64,000 nt of DNA, taken from assembly GCF_008271295.1 (NCBI RefSeq), contig NZ_VTOY01000008.1:1-64000 (forward strand), read 5' to 3'. This DNA is from Pseudoselenomonas ruminis (GTDB taxonomy: Bacteria > Bacillota > Negativicutes > Selenomonadales > Selenomonadaceae). Below, one piece after another: positions 8,534 to 17,999 of this stretch. Made by a program: the position numbers and the translations under genes. The first letter of the stretch is position 1. Every line of letters begins with the position of its first letter. A model generated the notes under the pieces. That model worked only from the letters and a program-made list of their open reading frames with translations, ran no database searches and was not told the DNA's origin.

Positions 8534-11500
8534 TTATTCCTCACCATCATCAGCATTGTCTACGGCCGGGTCTTCAATGGAACCCATGCTGCCGATGTCG
8601 GCAATGATGTCGTCCGGCTTTTCATCATCAGACGGAGCACCTTCATCGTAGGAGTCTGCTCCAGCCGTCTGCGACGCAGCGGCGCCTTCTTTATTCGGAT
8701 CAACACCAGCGACGTCAAGATCAAGATCCTTCGCCGTCTTGTTGATATCTTCATCATCATCCTCGTCCAAGAGCGAGATTTCCTTAGCATCCTCATTGAG
8801 CACCTTGATATCGAGACCGATAGACTGGAGCTCTTTAATGAGAACCTTGAAGGATTCCGGTACACCCGGTTCTGGAATGTTTTCGCCCTTGACGATAGCT
8901 TCATAAGCTTTAACACGGCCGACAACATCATCGGATTTAACCGTCAGAATTTCCTGCAGCGTGTAAGCGGCACCGTATGCCTCGAGGGCCCAAACCTCCA
9001 TCTCACCGAAACGCTGGCCACCGAACTGAGCTTTACCACCCAGCGGCTGCTGCGTAACGAGGGAGTACGGTCCGGTCGAACGCGCATGAATCTTATCGGC
9101 AACGAGATGATGCAACTTGAGGAAGTAGGTGCAGCCAACCGTTACGCGGTTCTCGAACGGCTCACCCGTACGGCCATCATAGAGGACCGTCTTGCCGTCA
9201 GCCGGCAGGCCAGCAGCTTTAACCGTGCCCCATACATCATCGTCTTTCGCACCGTCGAAGACCGGCGTTGCGATGTGGATACCAGCGACATCCGGTTTCG
9301 GCATGCCATACTTATCGAAGTCATAGCCGGCATCGCGGAGACGCTGCTCAACCGTCGGATCGCCATCCTTAATCTGCTGACCGAGGACTTTGACTGCCAT
9401 ACCGAGATGAACCTCGAGCACCTGACCGATGTTCATTCGGGACGGAACGCCCAACGGGTTCAGTACGAGGTCAACCGGCGTACCATCCGGCAGGAACGGC
9501 ATGTCTTCCTGACGCATAATGCGGGAAACGACACCCTTGTTACCGTGACGGCCTGCCATCTTATCGCCGATGGAAATCTTACGTTTCTGGGCGATGTAGA
9601 CGCGGACAAGGCGGTTGACGCCTGGCGGCAGCTCATCGTTGTTCTCGCGGCTGAAAATCTTGACGTCAACGATTTTACCCTGTTCACCATGCGGTACACG
9701 CAAGGACGTATCGCGGACTTCACGAGCTTTCTCACCGAAGATAGCGCGCAGCAGGCGCTCCTCAGCCGTAAGCTCCGTCTCGCCTTTCGGCGTGACCTTA
9801 CCGACGAGAATATCGCCAGGACGTACGTCAGCGCCGATGGAAATGATACCCTCTTCGTCAAGGTCTTTAAGAGCCTCTTCAGCAACGTTCGGGATATCGC
9901 GAGTGATTTCCTCTGGTCCGAGTTTCGTATCACGCGCATCGCACTCGTACTCTTCGATATGAATCGAGGTGTAGAGGTCGCGTTTTACGAGGTTCTCCGA
10001 CAGGAGGACAGCATCCTCGTAGTTGTAGCCTTCCCAAGGCATGTAGGCAACGATGATGTTGTAACCCAAAGCCAGCTCACCGTGGTCCGTAGCCGGGCCG
10101 TCAGCAATCGGCTGTTTCTCGACAACTTTGTCGCCTTTGTATACGATAGGAACCTGGTTGATGCAGGTGCCCTGGTTGGAACGCAGGAATTTCTGCAGTT
10201 TGTAGTGGTCGAGCTGACCGTCTTCACGGCGGACATCGATGAAGTCAGCCGTTACACGCTCAACCGTACCGGCATGCTTCGCGAGAATCATGACACCGGA
10301 GTCACAGGCTGCCTTATACTCCATACCAGTACCGACGAGCGGTGCCTGCGTACGGAGAAGAGGAACAGCCTGACGCTGCATGTTCGCACCCATGAGGGCA
10401 CGGTTCGCATCGTCGTTCTCGAGGAACGGAATCATAGCCGTTGCAATCGAGAAGACCTGACGCGGGCTAACGTCCATGTAGTCAACCGTATCGCGGTTGT
10501 GCAGACCAGTTTCTTCATTATAACGAGCCGTTACACGCTCATTGACAAACCACTCATTTTCATCGAGGGGCTCATTGGCCTGAGCAATTACGAGCTCATC
10601 CTCTTCATCAGCCGTCAGGTAACGGACTTCATCCGTTACCTGATGCGTGACTTTATCGACACGGCGGTACGGCGTCTCCATAAAGCCGAACTGGTTGACG
10701 CGGGCATAGGTAGCCAGCGAACCGATAAGACCGATATTCGGTCCCTCAGGAGACTCTACCGGACACATACGGCCGTAATGGGAGTTGTGTACGTCGCGGA
10801 CTTCGAAGCCTGCGCGCTCACGCGACAGACCACCCGGTCCAAGTGCCGACAGACGGCGTTTATGCGTAAGTTCCGACAGCGGGTTATGCTGGTCCATGAA
10901 CTGCGACAGCTGCGAAGAACCAAAGAACTCTTTGATTGCTGCCACAACCGGACGGATATTGATAAGAGCCTGCGGCGTGATAACGTCAACATCCTGAATC
11001 GTCATGCGCTCACGAACAACGCGCTCCATACGGGAAAGACCAATACGGAACTGGTTCTGGAGCAGCTCACCTACTGCACGGACACGGCGGTTGCCCAGAT
11101 GGTCAATATCATCGGTGTTGCCAAAACCATCCATGAGATTCAACAGATAGTTAATGGACGCAATGATATCGTTCTTCGTAATCGTACGCTCATGGATGTC
11201 AAGCGTCGGGCTGCAAAGCATCTTGACTTTGCCGCCATCTTTGGTCAGCGCATAAAGCGTAATCAGTTTGCCCTCACCAAAGAGCTGCTTTTCACGCTCA
11301 GCGTCGACAGCATCCAGCATGCTTTCCGTAACGACTTCGCCCTGCGGGATGACAATTTCACCGGTCTCCGTATCAACAATCGGCTCAGCCAATACTTTAC
11401 CGAGAATACGGCGTTTCCAGCCCAGTTTCTTCGTCAGTTTATAACGGCCGACCGTAGCCAGGTCGTAGCGTTTCGGGTCAAAGAACAGCGAATTGAGGAG

Positions 11501-12271
11501 CTGCGTTGCATTATCCTCATTCGCAGGCTCACCCGGACGGAGGCGTTTATAAATCTCAATGACAGCTTTGCCCTGAGACTTAACTTCTTCGCCATCGCGC
11601 TCGAGGGTATTCATGATACGCGGGTCTTCGCCAAAGAGATCGATAATCTCCTCATCAGTAGCAAAGCCAAGGGCGCGGATGAAATACGTTACCGGCATCT
11701 TGCGCGTGCGGTCGATACGTACGGATACAACATCATTTGCATCCGTCTCGAGCTCAATCCAAGCGCCACGGTTCGGGATTACCGTCGAATTATAGAGATG
11801 TTTACCGGTCGGGTCAATCTCTTCTCCATAATATGCACCAGGAGAACGAACCAACTGGCTGACGATAACGCGCTCAGCACCATTGATGATGAACGTACCC
11901 GTATCCGTCATGAGCGGGAAATCGCCCATGAATACTTCCTGTTCTTTAATTTCACCGGTCTCACGGTTAATGAGACGGACATTGACCCGGATAGGAGCCG
12001 CATAGGTCACATCGCGCTCTTTGCACTCATCGAGCCCATATTTCGGCTCGCCAAGCGAAAAGCTTTCAAAGGACAGTACGAGATTCTCGGAAAAGTCCTT
12101 GATTGGCGAAATGTCGTTGAAAATTTCCTGCAAACCCTCATCGAGGAACCACTTGTAGCTGTTCCGCTGGATATCCAGCAGATGCGGCATTTCCATGACT
12201 TCCTTGATTCTGGCATAGCTATACCTGGTTCTTTTGCCCACCGGCACAGGATTAAATAACAAATCCTTCAC
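8534..12271 (-). CDS. rpoB: DNA-directed RNA polymerase subunit beta
   Basis: The product is about 1245 residues. The rifampicin-pocket block [20 protein letters not shown] is intact with wild-type-looking residues. The HRGNKG-type [10 protein letters not shown] loop and the [20 protein letters not shown] block near the C-terminus are also present, followed by an acidic tail of about 90 residues. The start could be GTG at 12271 or TTG at 12262; the second has better spacing from AAGGGG. It has its own promoter and 5' leader (see 12354-12474), so its transcription can be set apart from rplL. Confidence 0.96.
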   Translation of the reverse strand: MKDLLFNPVPVGKRTRYSYARIKEVMEMPHLLDIQRNSYKWFLDEGLQEIFNDISPIKDFSENLVLSFESFSLGEPKYGLDECKERDVTYAAPIRVNVRLINRETGEIKEQEVFMGDFPLMTDTGTFIINGAERVIVSQLVRSPGAYYGEEIDPTGKHLYNSTVIPNRGAWIELETDANDVVSVRIDRTRKMPVTYFIRALGFATDEEIIDLFGEDPRIMNTLERDGEEVKSQGKAVIEIYKRLRPGEPANEDNATQLLNSLFFDPKRYDLATVGRYKLTKKLGWKRRILGKVLAEPIVDTETGEIVIPQGEVVTESMLDAVDAEREKQLFGEGKLITLYALTKDGGKVKMLCSPTLDIHERTITKNDIIASINYLLNLMDGFGNTDDIDHLGNRRVRAVGELLQNQFRIGLSRMERVVRERMTIQDVDVITPQALINIRPVVAAIKEFFGSSQLSQFMDQHNPLSELTHKRRLSALGPGGLSRERAGFEVRDVHNSHYGRMCPVESPEGPNIGLIGSLATYARVNQFGFMETPYRRVDKVTHQVTDEVRYLTADEEDELVIAQANEPLDENEWFVNERVTARYNEETGLHNRDTVDYMDVSPRQVFSIATAMIPFLENDDANRALMGANMQRQAVPLLRTQAPLVGTGMEYKAACDSGVMILAKHAGTVERVTADFIDVRREDGQLDHYKLQKFLRSNQGTCINQVPIVYKGDKVVEKQPIADGPATDHGELALGYNIIVAYMPWEGYNYEDAVLLSENLVKRDLYTSIHIEEYECDARDTKLGPEEITRDIPNVAEEALKDLDEEGIISIGADVRPGDILVGKVTPKGETELTAEERLLRAIFGEKAREVRDTSLRVPHGEQGKIVDVKIFSRENNDELPPGVNRLVRVYIAQKRKISIGDKMAGRHGNKGVVSRIMRQEDMPFLPDGTPVDLVLNPLGVPSRMNIGQVLEVHLGMAVKVLGQQIKDGDPTVEQRLRDAGYDFDKYGMPKPDVAGIHIATPVFDGAKDDDVWGTVKAAGLPADGKTVLYDGRTGEPFENRVTVGCTYFLKLHHLVADKIHARSTGPYSLVTQQPLGGKAQFGGQRFGEMEVWALEAYGAAYTLQEILTVKSDDVVGRVKAYEAIVKGENIPEPGVPESFKVLIKELQSIGLDIKVLNEDAKEISLLDEDDDEDINKTAKDLDLDVAGVDPNKEGAAASQTAGADSYDEGAPSDDEKPDDIIADIGSMGSIEDPAVDNADDGEE

Positions 12272-12353
12272 CCCTTAGCCTGATTTTTACTAGAATGATC
12301 TTTGAAATGCAGGGATTATAACCACACAAACAATAGCGGAATACAGGAACCAG

Positions 12354-12388
12354 AAAAAAAACAAGGTATGAGACATTTTACACCTTGC
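12354..12388 (-). terminator. Putative attenuator hairpin in the rpoB leader
   Basis: On the minus strand CAAGGTGT and ATACCTTG form an 8-bp stem, with one G-U pair, around a 12-nt loop, followed by eight T. It lies between the TTGACA/TAAACT promoter at 12446-12474 and rpoB, so it would stop or pause polymerase within the rpoB 5' UTR. Confidence 0.55.
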
Positions 12389-12445
12389 TTCCAGTTTCTT
12401 TCCGCTTGCGCATAGTTATCCCTATTCATTTTCCTGTAGTTTCTT

Positions 12446-12474
12446 AGTTTAGCACTGTTTACCCGTTCTGTCAA
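12446..12474 (-). promoter_or_regulatory. Promoter for rpoB-rpoC
   Basis: On the minus strand TTGACA (12469-12474) and TAAACT (12446-12451) are spaced by exactly 17 nt. The predicted transcript has a leader of about 165 nt before rpoB, containing the hairpin at 12362-12388. Confidence 0.7.
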
Positions 12475-12499
12475 GCATTCCTGCTTGGCAAAGAAAAAA

Positions 12500-12540
12500 T
12501 TATATAAAAAAAGAACCACTCCCGAAGGAGTGATTCTTTT
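12500..12540 (-). terminator. Terminator or attenuator between rplL and rpoB
   Basis: A stem AATCACTCC / GGAGTGGTT with a TTCG tetraloop is followed by seven T on the minus strand, 20 nt after the rplL stop. In this position it would cut rplJL transcription before rpoB, a known way of giving more L7/L12 than RNA polymerase. Confidence 0.85.
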
Positions 12541-12558
12541 AAACGTCGGAAGCTGAAA

Positions 12559-12927
12559 TTACTTCAGTTCAACCGTAGCGCCAGCCTCTTCAAGAGCAGC
12601 CTTGAGGGACTCAGCCTCAGCCTTAGCAACGTTCTCTTTAACGTTAGCCGGAGCGCCATCAACGAGAGCCTTAGCCTCTTTCAGGCCGAGACCCGTAGCT
12701 TCACGGACAGCTTTGATAACGTTGATTTTCTTGTCGCCAGCGGAAGCGAGAACAACCGTGAACTCGGATTTCTCTTCGCCAGCAGCAGCGCCTGCAGCAC
12801 CTGCAGCAGCAACTGCAACCGGAGCAGCAGCGCTAACGCCGAATTTCTCTTCCATAGCTTTAACGAGCTCAGACAGCTCGAGGACAGTCATGTTCTCAAT
12901 GGCTTCCATGATTTCTTCTTTAGTCAT
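12559..12927 (-). CDS. rplL: 50S ribosomal protein L7/L12
   Basis: The 122-residue protein has the N-terminal dimerisation helix ([25 protein letters not shown]), an Ala/Gly-rich hinge (about 33-52) and the C-terminal domain ending in [14 protein letters not shown]...EAGATVELK. It forms the flexible stalk that recruits GTPase factors. It follows rplJ after about 60 nt and has a typical SD (GGAGG). Confidence 0.97.
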   Translation of the reverse strand: MTKEEIMEAIENMTVLELSELVKAMEEKFGVSAAAPVAVAAAGAAGAAAGEEKSEFTVVLASAGDKKINVIKAVREATGLGLKEAKALVDGAPANVKENVAKAEAESLKAALEEAGATVELK

Positions 12928-12989
12928 TTGAATATACCTCCAAAAATCTTTTCTTTAAATTTCTTAATTAATTATATGAGGGAACGCGA

Positions 12990-13529
12990 TTAAGCGGATT
13001 CCTTCTGAGCGCGAACAGCGTCAAGCACATAAACAGCATTGCGGATAACACCCTGCAGAACGTTGACCGTATTGGAAATCGGAGCGTTCATGCTGCCCAG
13101 CATCTTGGCGATGAGTTCCTCGCGAGACGGCAGCGAAGCCAGAGCCTTGACCTCATTAGCGTCAATGACCTTGCCCTCAACCGTACCAACTTTAATCGTC
13201 AGTACCTCGTTCTCGTCGAGTTTGTTCTTTTTGATGAAGCCGCAGATGACTTTTGCCGGAGCAATAGCATCCTCCATGGAGAATGCGAAAGCCGTCGTGC
13301 CTTCGAGATGCTCATCAAAGCCCTCGATACCAGCTTCTTTAGCAGCCAGACGGAGCATCGTGTTTTTAACAACATGATACGTTACGCCAGCAGCGCGGAG
13401 CTCGCGGCGGAGTTCCGTGTCCTGAGCAACCGTCAGACCTTTATAGCCCGTGAGGACTACACCTTTAGCATTCGTCAGCTGGTCTTTGAGCTCAGCGACG
13501 ATTGCCTGTTTTTTCGTTAAATCTGCCAT
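12990..13529 (-). CDS. rplJ: 50S ribosomal protein L10
   Basis: The 179-residue protein starts MADLTKKQAIVAELKDQL, with AGGAGGTG upstream. The frame is open further upstream but that part is leader RNA. It holds the L10 block KGLTVAQDTELRRELRAAGV and the C-terminal helix that binds L7/L12 dimers. The gene sits behind a structured leader with an internal terminator. Confidence 0.96.
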   Translation of the reverse strand: MADLTKKQAIVAELKDQLTNAKGVVLTGYKGLTVAQDTELRRELRAAGVTYHVVKNTMLRLAAKEAGIEGFDEHLEGTTAFAFSMEDAIAPAKVICGFIKKNKLDENEVLTIKVGTVEGKVIDANEVKALASLPSREELIAKMLGSMNAPISNTVNVLQGVIRNAVYVLDAVRAQKESA

Positions 13530-13737
13530 TCTAGAATACACCTCCTGTCTACAATATATTTTAAAGCCTGTAAAAAAACCTCCGGCTGCACCAGCCGGAG
13601 GTTGAATAGTCAAATTCAATGTGCTCCGGCCTCGGCAGGCGACGAATCGTCGTTAGATGATAAAATCAAACCTGCTGTCTACAGCCATCGTTATACAGTT
13701 AATGAGACCGGAGCCTCGTGAACCTAATCAGCTCAGA
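13530..13737 (-). ncRNA. L10 leader: structured 5' region of rplJ-rplL
   Basis: The 208-nt gap between rplA and rplJ is rich in inverted repeats. It ends, about 40 nt before rplJ, with a terminator stem AACCTCCGGCT/AGCCGGAGGTT (13577-13603, minus) and seven T. In Firmicutes the L10 leader binds the L10(L12)4 complex and terminates transcription when protein is in excess. Position, size and terminator fit. The L10-binding fold itself was not modelled, so the RNA call is partly by context. Confidence 0.7.
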
Positions 13738-14418
13738 TTAGAGCTGAACCGGGATGCCAGGGCCCATCGTTGCGCTGACCGTAATGGAGCGCATGTACTG
13801 GCCTTTAGCAGCAGCCGGTTTTACACGGTTCAGTGTATCAATCAGGGCCTGGAAGTTCTGCTGAAGCTTCTCAGCGTCGAAGGATGCCTTACCGATCGGG
13901 CAATGAACATTACCTGCTTTATCGGTACGGTACTCGACTTTACCTGCTTTAATCTCGGAAATAGCCTTCGTGAGATCCATCGTAACCGTGCCCAGTTTCG
14001 GGTTCGGCATGAGGCCGCGAGGACCAAGGACCTTACCAAGACGACCGACAGTGCCCATCATGTCCGGAGTAGCGACAGCGACATCAAAGTCGAGCCAGCC
14101 GCCCTGGATTTTCTGGACGATTTCATCGGAACCAACGAAGTCAGCACCTGCTGCTTCTGCTTCCTTAACTTTCTCGCCTTTTGCGAAGACGAGTACGCGC
14201 TTGGATTTACCCGTGCCATGCGGCAGGACCATAGCGCCGCGGACCTGCTGATCAGCGTATTTCGGATCAACGCCGAGACGAACGTGCAGCTCGATGGTTT
14301 CATCGAACTTCTTCGTAGCCGTCTTCTTGACGAGTTCCATAGCCTCAGCAGCCGTGTAGACCTTGCCAGCTTCTACGAGCTTGCAAGCGTCCTGATATTT
14401 CTTACCAGCTTTAGCCAT
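13738..14418 (-). CDS. rplA: 50S ribosomal protein L1
   Basis: The protein has 226 residues. The start [15 protein letters not shown] is chosen because GAGGAG lies 9 nt upstream; the frame extends 15 codons further without a ribosome site. Conserved blocks are [31 protein letters not shown] and [15 protein letters not shown]. It binds 23S rRNA at the L1 stalk. It forms an operon with rplK upstream. Confidence 0.97.
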   Translation of the reverse strand: MAKAGKKYQDACKLVEAGKVYTAAEAMELVKKTATKKFDETIELHVRLGVDPKYADQQVRGAMVLPHGTGKSKRVLVFAKGEKVKEAEAAGADFVGSDEIVQKIQGGWLDFDVAVATPDMMGTVGRLGKVLGPRGLMPNPKLGTVTMDLTKAISEIKAGKVEYRTDKAGNVHCPIGKASFDAEKLQQNFQALIDTLNRVKPAAAKGQYMRSITVSATMGPGIPVQL

Positions 14419-14484
14419 TGTAAGTAATCTCCTCTCGTGGTAATAACGGTAATTTCCTCCCACGGGATGAAATCGAAGCCTTAA

Positions 14485-14910
14485 TTAGTCAACGATTTCA
14501 ATACCCATGCTGCGAGCCGTACCCTCGATCATGCGGGTAGCAGCCTCGATGTCAGCAGCGTTGAGGTCAGCCATCTTGCTCTCAGCAATCTTCATTGCCT
14601 CTGCACGCGGCAGTTTAGCAACTTTGTTCTTGTTCGGCTCACCAGAAGCTTTGTCGATCTTAGCAGCCTTCTTCAGAAGAACAGCAGCCGGCGGAGTCTT
14701 GGTGATGAACGTGAAGGATCTATCCTCAAAAACCGTGATAACAACAGGGATGACAAGGCCAGCCTGTGCTTTGGTTCTCTCGTTGAATTCCTTACAGAAG
14801 CCCATGATGTTGACACCAGCCTGACCAAGAGCCGGACCTACCGGAGGAGCCGGATTAGCTTTACCAGCAACAACCTGGAGCTTGACAATCTTAGAAACTT
14901 TCTTTGCCAT
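14485..14910 (-). CDS. rplK: 50S ribosomal protein L11
   Basis: The 141-residue protein starts [18 protein letters not shown] with GGGAGGTG upstream; six extra upstream codons are leader. The proline-rich [17 protein letters not shown] block and [18 protein letters not shown] are diagnostic. It binds the GTPase-associated centre of 23S rRNA. It lies 40 nt after nusG. Confidence 0.97.
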   Translation of the reverse strand: MAKKVSKIVKLQVVAGKANPAPPVGPALGQAGVNIMGFCKEFNERTKAQAGLVIPVVITVFEDRSFTFITKTPPAAVLLKKAAKIDKASGEPNKNKVAKLPRAEAMKIAESKMADLNAADIEAATRMIEGTARSMGIEIVD

Positions 14911-14950
14911 TGTATTTACACCTCCCAAAAATGGATTTTAGTGGCTTCAA

Positions 14951-15502
14951 TTAGAGTGTTTCGACCTGATTGAAGCCAAGGTCAATCGGGGTTTCCTCTA
15001 CCAGAACTTTCAAACGGCCTTTTTCCTGATCGATTTCAGAAACAGTACCAGTATAGTTCTCAAAAACGCCCGAGTTGATGCGAACCACATCCCCGACGGA
15101 AACGTCCAGTTCGGGTTTAAGCTCTTCCTCGCCCATGGATTTCAAGATACGTTTCGCTTCAGCATCAGTAAGCGGAATCGGGTGTTTCTCAGAACCGACA
15201 AACCCCGTTACACCAGTGGTGTTGCGCACAACGTACCAGGAATGCTCATCGACAATCATGTCAACCAGCACATAGCCTGGGAAGACTTTTCTCGGAACGA
15301 CTTTTTTCTTGCCGTCCTTGATTTCGACCTCATCCTCTACGGGAACGACGACATTAAAAATCATGTCGCTCATATTGGCCGTGTGAATCAGGCGTTCGAG
15401 ATTCGCTTTAACCTTATTCTCGTAACCTGAATAGGTATGAATTACATACCAGGCTCTGCCAGGATTATCCTGACGGAGATCCATCTCGTCCTTGTCTGCC
15501 AT
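14951..15502 (-). CDS. nusG: Transcription termination/antitermination factor NusG
   Basis: The 183-residue protein has an N-terminal NGN domain (RAWYVIHTYSGYENKVKANLE; FPGYVLVDM) and a C-terminal KOW domain (VGDVVRINSGVFENYTGTV). NusG travels with RNA polymerase and links it to Rho or to the ribosome. The order secE-nusG-rplK-rplA is the conserved bacterial one. Confidence 0.97.
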   Translation of the reverse strand: MADKDEMDLRQDNPGRAWYVIHTYSGYENKVKANLERLIHTANMSDMIFNVVVPVEDEVEIKDGKKKVVPRKVFPGYVLVDMIVDEHSWYVVRNTTGVTGFVGSEKHPIPLTDAEAKRILKSMGEEELKPELDVSVGDVVRINSGVFENYTGTVSEIDQEKGRLKVLVEETPIDLGFNQVETL

Positions 15503-15518
15503 GCTTATCTCACCCTGC

Positions 15519-15692
15519 TTACCTTAAAATGATGTGGAACAATCTTGCAAAGACCGTATCGCAGAACCAAATCAGGGCACAGACAATCGCAACAGCGATG
15601 CCGACAACTATTGTATAGTTGAAAAGCTCCTTCTTTGTTGCCCAGGATACTTTTTTCATCTCGGCGATTACTTCGTCTATGAATTTCTTCAC
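15519..15692 (-). CDS. secE: Preprotein translocase subunit SecE
   Basis: The 57-residue protein begins with GTG and reads MKKFIDEVIAEMKKVSW, then TKKELFNYTIVVGIAV and a single transmembrane segment (about 26-45). This is the short Gram-positive-type SecE with the conserved KKVxWPxxxE-like amphipathic helix. It stabilises the SecY channel. An SD-like GGAG is 13 nt upstream, rather far, and no other in-frame start is available. It lies between rpmG and nusG. Confidence 0.93.
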   Translation of the reverse strand: MKKFIDEVIAEMKKVSWATKKELFNYTIVVGIAVAIVCALIWFCDTVFARLFHIILR

Positions 15693-15728
15693 AGTTACTT
15701 CACATCTCCGTTCAACCCGCTAAAGCGA

Positions 15729-15878
15729 TTATTTCGTCTCTTTGTGCAGCGTGTGCTTCTTGCAGAACTTGCAGTACTTATTGAACTCCAGACGATCCGG
15801 GTTGTTCTTCTTGTTCTTGTTGGTACGGTAGTTGCGGCTTTTGCACTCCGTGCACTCCAACGTGATATTGTTGCGCAT
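15729..15878 (-). CDS. rpmG: 50S ribosomal protein L33
   Basis: The 49-residue protein reads [17 protein letters not shown] and ends [16 protein letters not shown]. Both CxxC pairs are kept, so this is the zinc-binding (C+) form of L33. It is the first gene of the secE-nusG-rplKAJL transcript. Confidence 0.96.
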   Translation of the reverse strand: MRNNITLECTECKSRNYRTNKNKKNNPDRLEFNKYCKFCKKHTLHKETK

Positions 15879-15935
15879 CTCTTATTACACCCCTTACGCT
15901 CAGAAACTATGACTCTTTCACAATGTCACTAATAC

Positions 15936-15964
15936 AATTTATCACACTTACCAAAGACTGTCAA
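15936..15964 (-). promoter_or_regulatory. Promoter of the rpmG-secE-nusG-rplKA transcript
   Basis: TTGACA (15959-15964) and TAAATT (15936-15941) on the minus strand are 17 nt apart, about 60 nt before the rpmG start. A short perfect palindrome ACCTTGTCAAGGT plus T-run (15966-15984) lies just upstream and may insulate it from the tRNA transcript. Confidence 0.7.
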
Positions 15965-16012
15965 TAAAAAAACCTTGACAAGGTGAAATTATTTTTTCGA
16001 CATTATACATAA

Positions 16013-16036
16013 ATAAAACCCCTTCAATAGGGGTTC
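16013..16036 (-). terminator. Terminator of the tRNA cluster
   Basis: The arms AACCCC and GGGGTT with a 7-nt loop are followed on the minus strand by TTATTTAT, a few bases after the CCA end of tRNA-Met. Confidence 0.75.
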
Positions 16037-16047
16037 ATTTGTAAATT

Positions 16048-16124
16048 TGGTGGCGGCGAAGAGATTTGAACTCCTGACACTGCGGGTATGAACCGCATGC
16101 TCTAGCCAACTGAGCTACGCCGCC
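16048..16124 (-). tRNA. tRNA-Met(CAT), elongator
   Basis: The acceptor stem GGCGGCG pairs with CGCCGCC, CCA is encoded, the anticodon loop is TTCATAC, and the T-arm is GGAGTTCAAATCTC. The perfect first acceptor pair (G1-C72) marks it as elongator rather than initiator. Confidence 0.95.
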
Positions 16125-16132
16125 AGAATATA

Positions 16133-16208
16133 TGGAGCTGATAACCAGGATTGAACTGGTGACCTTATCCTTACCAAGGATACGCTCTACCGACTGAGCT
16201 ATATCAGC
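16133..16208 (-). tRNA. tRNA-Thr(GGT)
   Basis: The 7-bp acceptor GCTGATA/TATCAGC, D-loop AGCTCAGTCGGTAGAGC and anticodon loop TTGGTAA (anticodon GGT) are clear, and CCA is encoded. Confidence 0.95.
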
Positions 16209-16220
16209 ACTTCCAGCATT

Positions 16221-16296
<76 letters not shown>

Positions 16297-16334
16297 ATAA
16301 TAAAAATTATCTCGAATGTTGGGTAATTATCATT

Positions 16335-16410
<76 letters not shown>

Positions 16411-16463
16411 ATATTTCTCATCCGTAATGCATTTTCTTTCGCATCACTGGCTGACAAGAAATT

Positions 16464-16492
16464 ATTATAGAGTATCTCGACCTATCCGTCAA
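16464..16492 (-). promoter_or_regulatory. Strong promoter for the tRNA cluster
   Basis: On the minus strand TTGACG (16487-16492) and a perfect TATAAT (16464-16469) are 17 nt apart, about 50 nt before the first tRNA. Nearly consensus, as expected for stable RNA genes. Confidence 0.8.
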
Positions 16493-16511
16493 CCCCTTTT
16501 TCTAAAAAAAA

Positions 16512-16548
16512 TAAAAAAATTAGCAGAAGAATTTTCTCCTGCTAATTT
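16512..16548 (-). terminator. Terminator after the phosphofructokinase gene
   Basis: AAATTAGCAG (16517-16526) pairs with CTGCTAATTT (16539-16548), followed on the minus strand by a T-rich run. Confidence 0.85.
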
Positions 16549-16569
16549 CAGGCGTATCAATGCGCCAGT

Positions 16570-17859
16570 TTATTTCTTTTTCTTAGAAGCACCTGCCGCT
16601 TTTTCTTCCTTATCATCGAAGAGATACAGGTAACGTTCTTTGAATGCCTTCGGCTCCATGCGGTAGGCATTGGCCAGTCCCGGGTCATCGAGGTCTTCCC
16701 GTTCCAGCCGCATCATGAGCCCACGGGCAATCCGATACTGGATAGAATCGATATTGACCTTGCGGACCATCGTTTTGCCGGTTGCCGGATCTTTAATGTC
16801 CTCAAAGCGCATTGGTACTGCTTTGTTGTCCTGTATCGTAATCAGCGCACCGCTGTCACCTGCCATGAGGAATTTAACGGCCGAATAACCAAGGGAGCGT
16901 GCATAATCGATATCGTAAGCAATCGGCGCCGTGCAGCGAAGCTCATAACCGATTTCTTTATCAATGACCGAAATCTTGATTCCAAGTTTTTTGACTTCTG
17001 CCAGTACAGCCTGTTTGAGGATTTCACCGAAGTCCAATTCGCTGTAACGGATATGTCCATGCTCGTCTTTAACTACCGTGCCAAGTTTTTCGAAGTCTTC
17101 CGGAGCGATTTTCTCGATAACACCCTCCGCGATAACTGCAACGCCGTAGTTCTTGCCCGTCAGGTAACGTTTGACTACCGACCCCGTGATGATATCGACA
17201 ATCTGCTGAAGCGGAATCTTTTCCTCGGGGAACTCCTCAGGAATTACCGTAAGGGCTGCTCCGGCACTGCGGCCCATGCCGAGGGCCAGATGACCTGCCG
17301 TACGTCCCATGGCAATGGTAAAGTACCAGCGGTTGTTCGTCGTGCGGGCATCTTCCATGAGGTTTTCAATTTCCGTCGTAGCAAAAGCGCGTGCCGTTTC
17401 AAAGCCAAAGGTCGGTACGCCCTCCGGAAGCGGCAGGTCGTTATCGATGGTCTTGGGGACATGAACGACGTTGATGGTACGTCCCATCTTGCGCGCATAT
17501 TCCGAAACCGCGGCCGAACTGTAGGCCGTATCGTCACCGCCAATCGTCACCAGATGCGTTACACCAAGTTCCGTAAGCGTCTCCACTACGGTCCGCAAAT
17601 CCGACTCTTTTTTCGTTGGGTTGAAGCGCGACATCTTGAGGATGCAGCCACCAGTCAGATGGATGCGGCTGATATTCTTCGGTTCCAAGCGGACATAATT
17701 CTTTTCCCCACGGCCAATGCGGGAAAAACCGTCGTAAATACCTAAGACATCCCAGCCATGACGAGTCGCCTCGTTGACTACACCTGAGATAACACTGTTG
17801 ATGCCTGGCGCCGGTCCACCGCCGCAAACAATGGCAATAACATTTTTGATACCAATCAT
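16570..17859 (-). CDS. 6-phosphofructokinase, probably pyrophosphate-dependent
   Basis: The 429-residue protein is a PfkA-fold enzyme that phosphorylates fructose 6-phosphate. Start MIGIKNVIAIVCGGG follows GGGGGAG. Phosphoryl-donor loop residues are GGDDT (107-111) and PKTIDND (135-141). In the family, Asp after GGD and Lys before TIDND favour pyrophosphate, while ATP enzymes have Gly at both places. The length is larger than the 320-residue bacterial ATP enzyme and fits the PPi or group II type. Donor use is inferred from these residues. It is a single gene with its own terminator. Confidence 0.85.
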   Translation of the reverse strand: MIGIKNVIAIVCGGGPAPGINSVISGVVNEATRHGWDVLGIYDGFSRIGRGEKNYVRLEPKNISRIHLTGGCILKMSRFNPTKKESDLRTVVETLTELGVTHLVTIGGDDTAYSSAAVSEYARKMGRTINVVHVPKTIDNDLPLPEGVPTFGFETARAFATTEIENLMEDARTTNNRWYFTIAMGRTAGHLALGMGRSAGAALTVIPEEFPEEKIPLQQIVDIITGSVVKRYLTGKNYGVAVIAEGVIEKIAPEDFEKLGTVVKDEHGHIRYSELDFGEILKQAVLAEVKKLGIKISVIDKEIGYELRCTAPIAYDIDYARSLGYSAVKFLMAGDSGALITIQDNKAVPMRFEDIKDPATGKTMVRKVNIDSIQYRIARGLMMRLEREDLDDPGLANAYRMEPKAFKERYLYLFDDKEEKAAGASKKKK

Positions 17860-17962
17860 GGAATCTCCCCCTTTTATTTGGTTACAGTGAAAGTTTTCGA
17901 CCTTTTTCCCTGATTTCCTGCTTGTTTTGGTAGATTTTTTTGAAAATTTACGACAAATAATA

Positions 17963-17998
17963 AAAAAGCTTCCTGATTTTTCAATCAGAAAGCTTTTT
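17963..17998 (-). terminator. Terminator after the DEAD-box helicase gene
   Basis: Arms AAAAAGCTTCCTGATT and AATCAGAAAGCTTTTT (one mismatch) surround a short loop, with T-run on the minus strand. It sits right after the stop codon. Confidence 0.85.
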
Positions 17999-17999
17999 A

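Noticed and set aside
9086-12259. A 1057-codon open frame on the + strand opposite rpoB
   Set aside because: Same reason: antisense shadow of rpoB.
12316-12519. A 67-codon ORF between rplL and rpoB on the minus strand
   Set aside because: It spans the rpoB promoter, the attenuator hairpin and the rplL terminator, and has no good ribosome site.
15966-15984. Terminator ACCTTGTCAAGGT plus T-run before rpmG
   Set aside because: The palindrome has no loop and cannot form a normal hairpin without opening the centre; mentioned only as a possible insulator.
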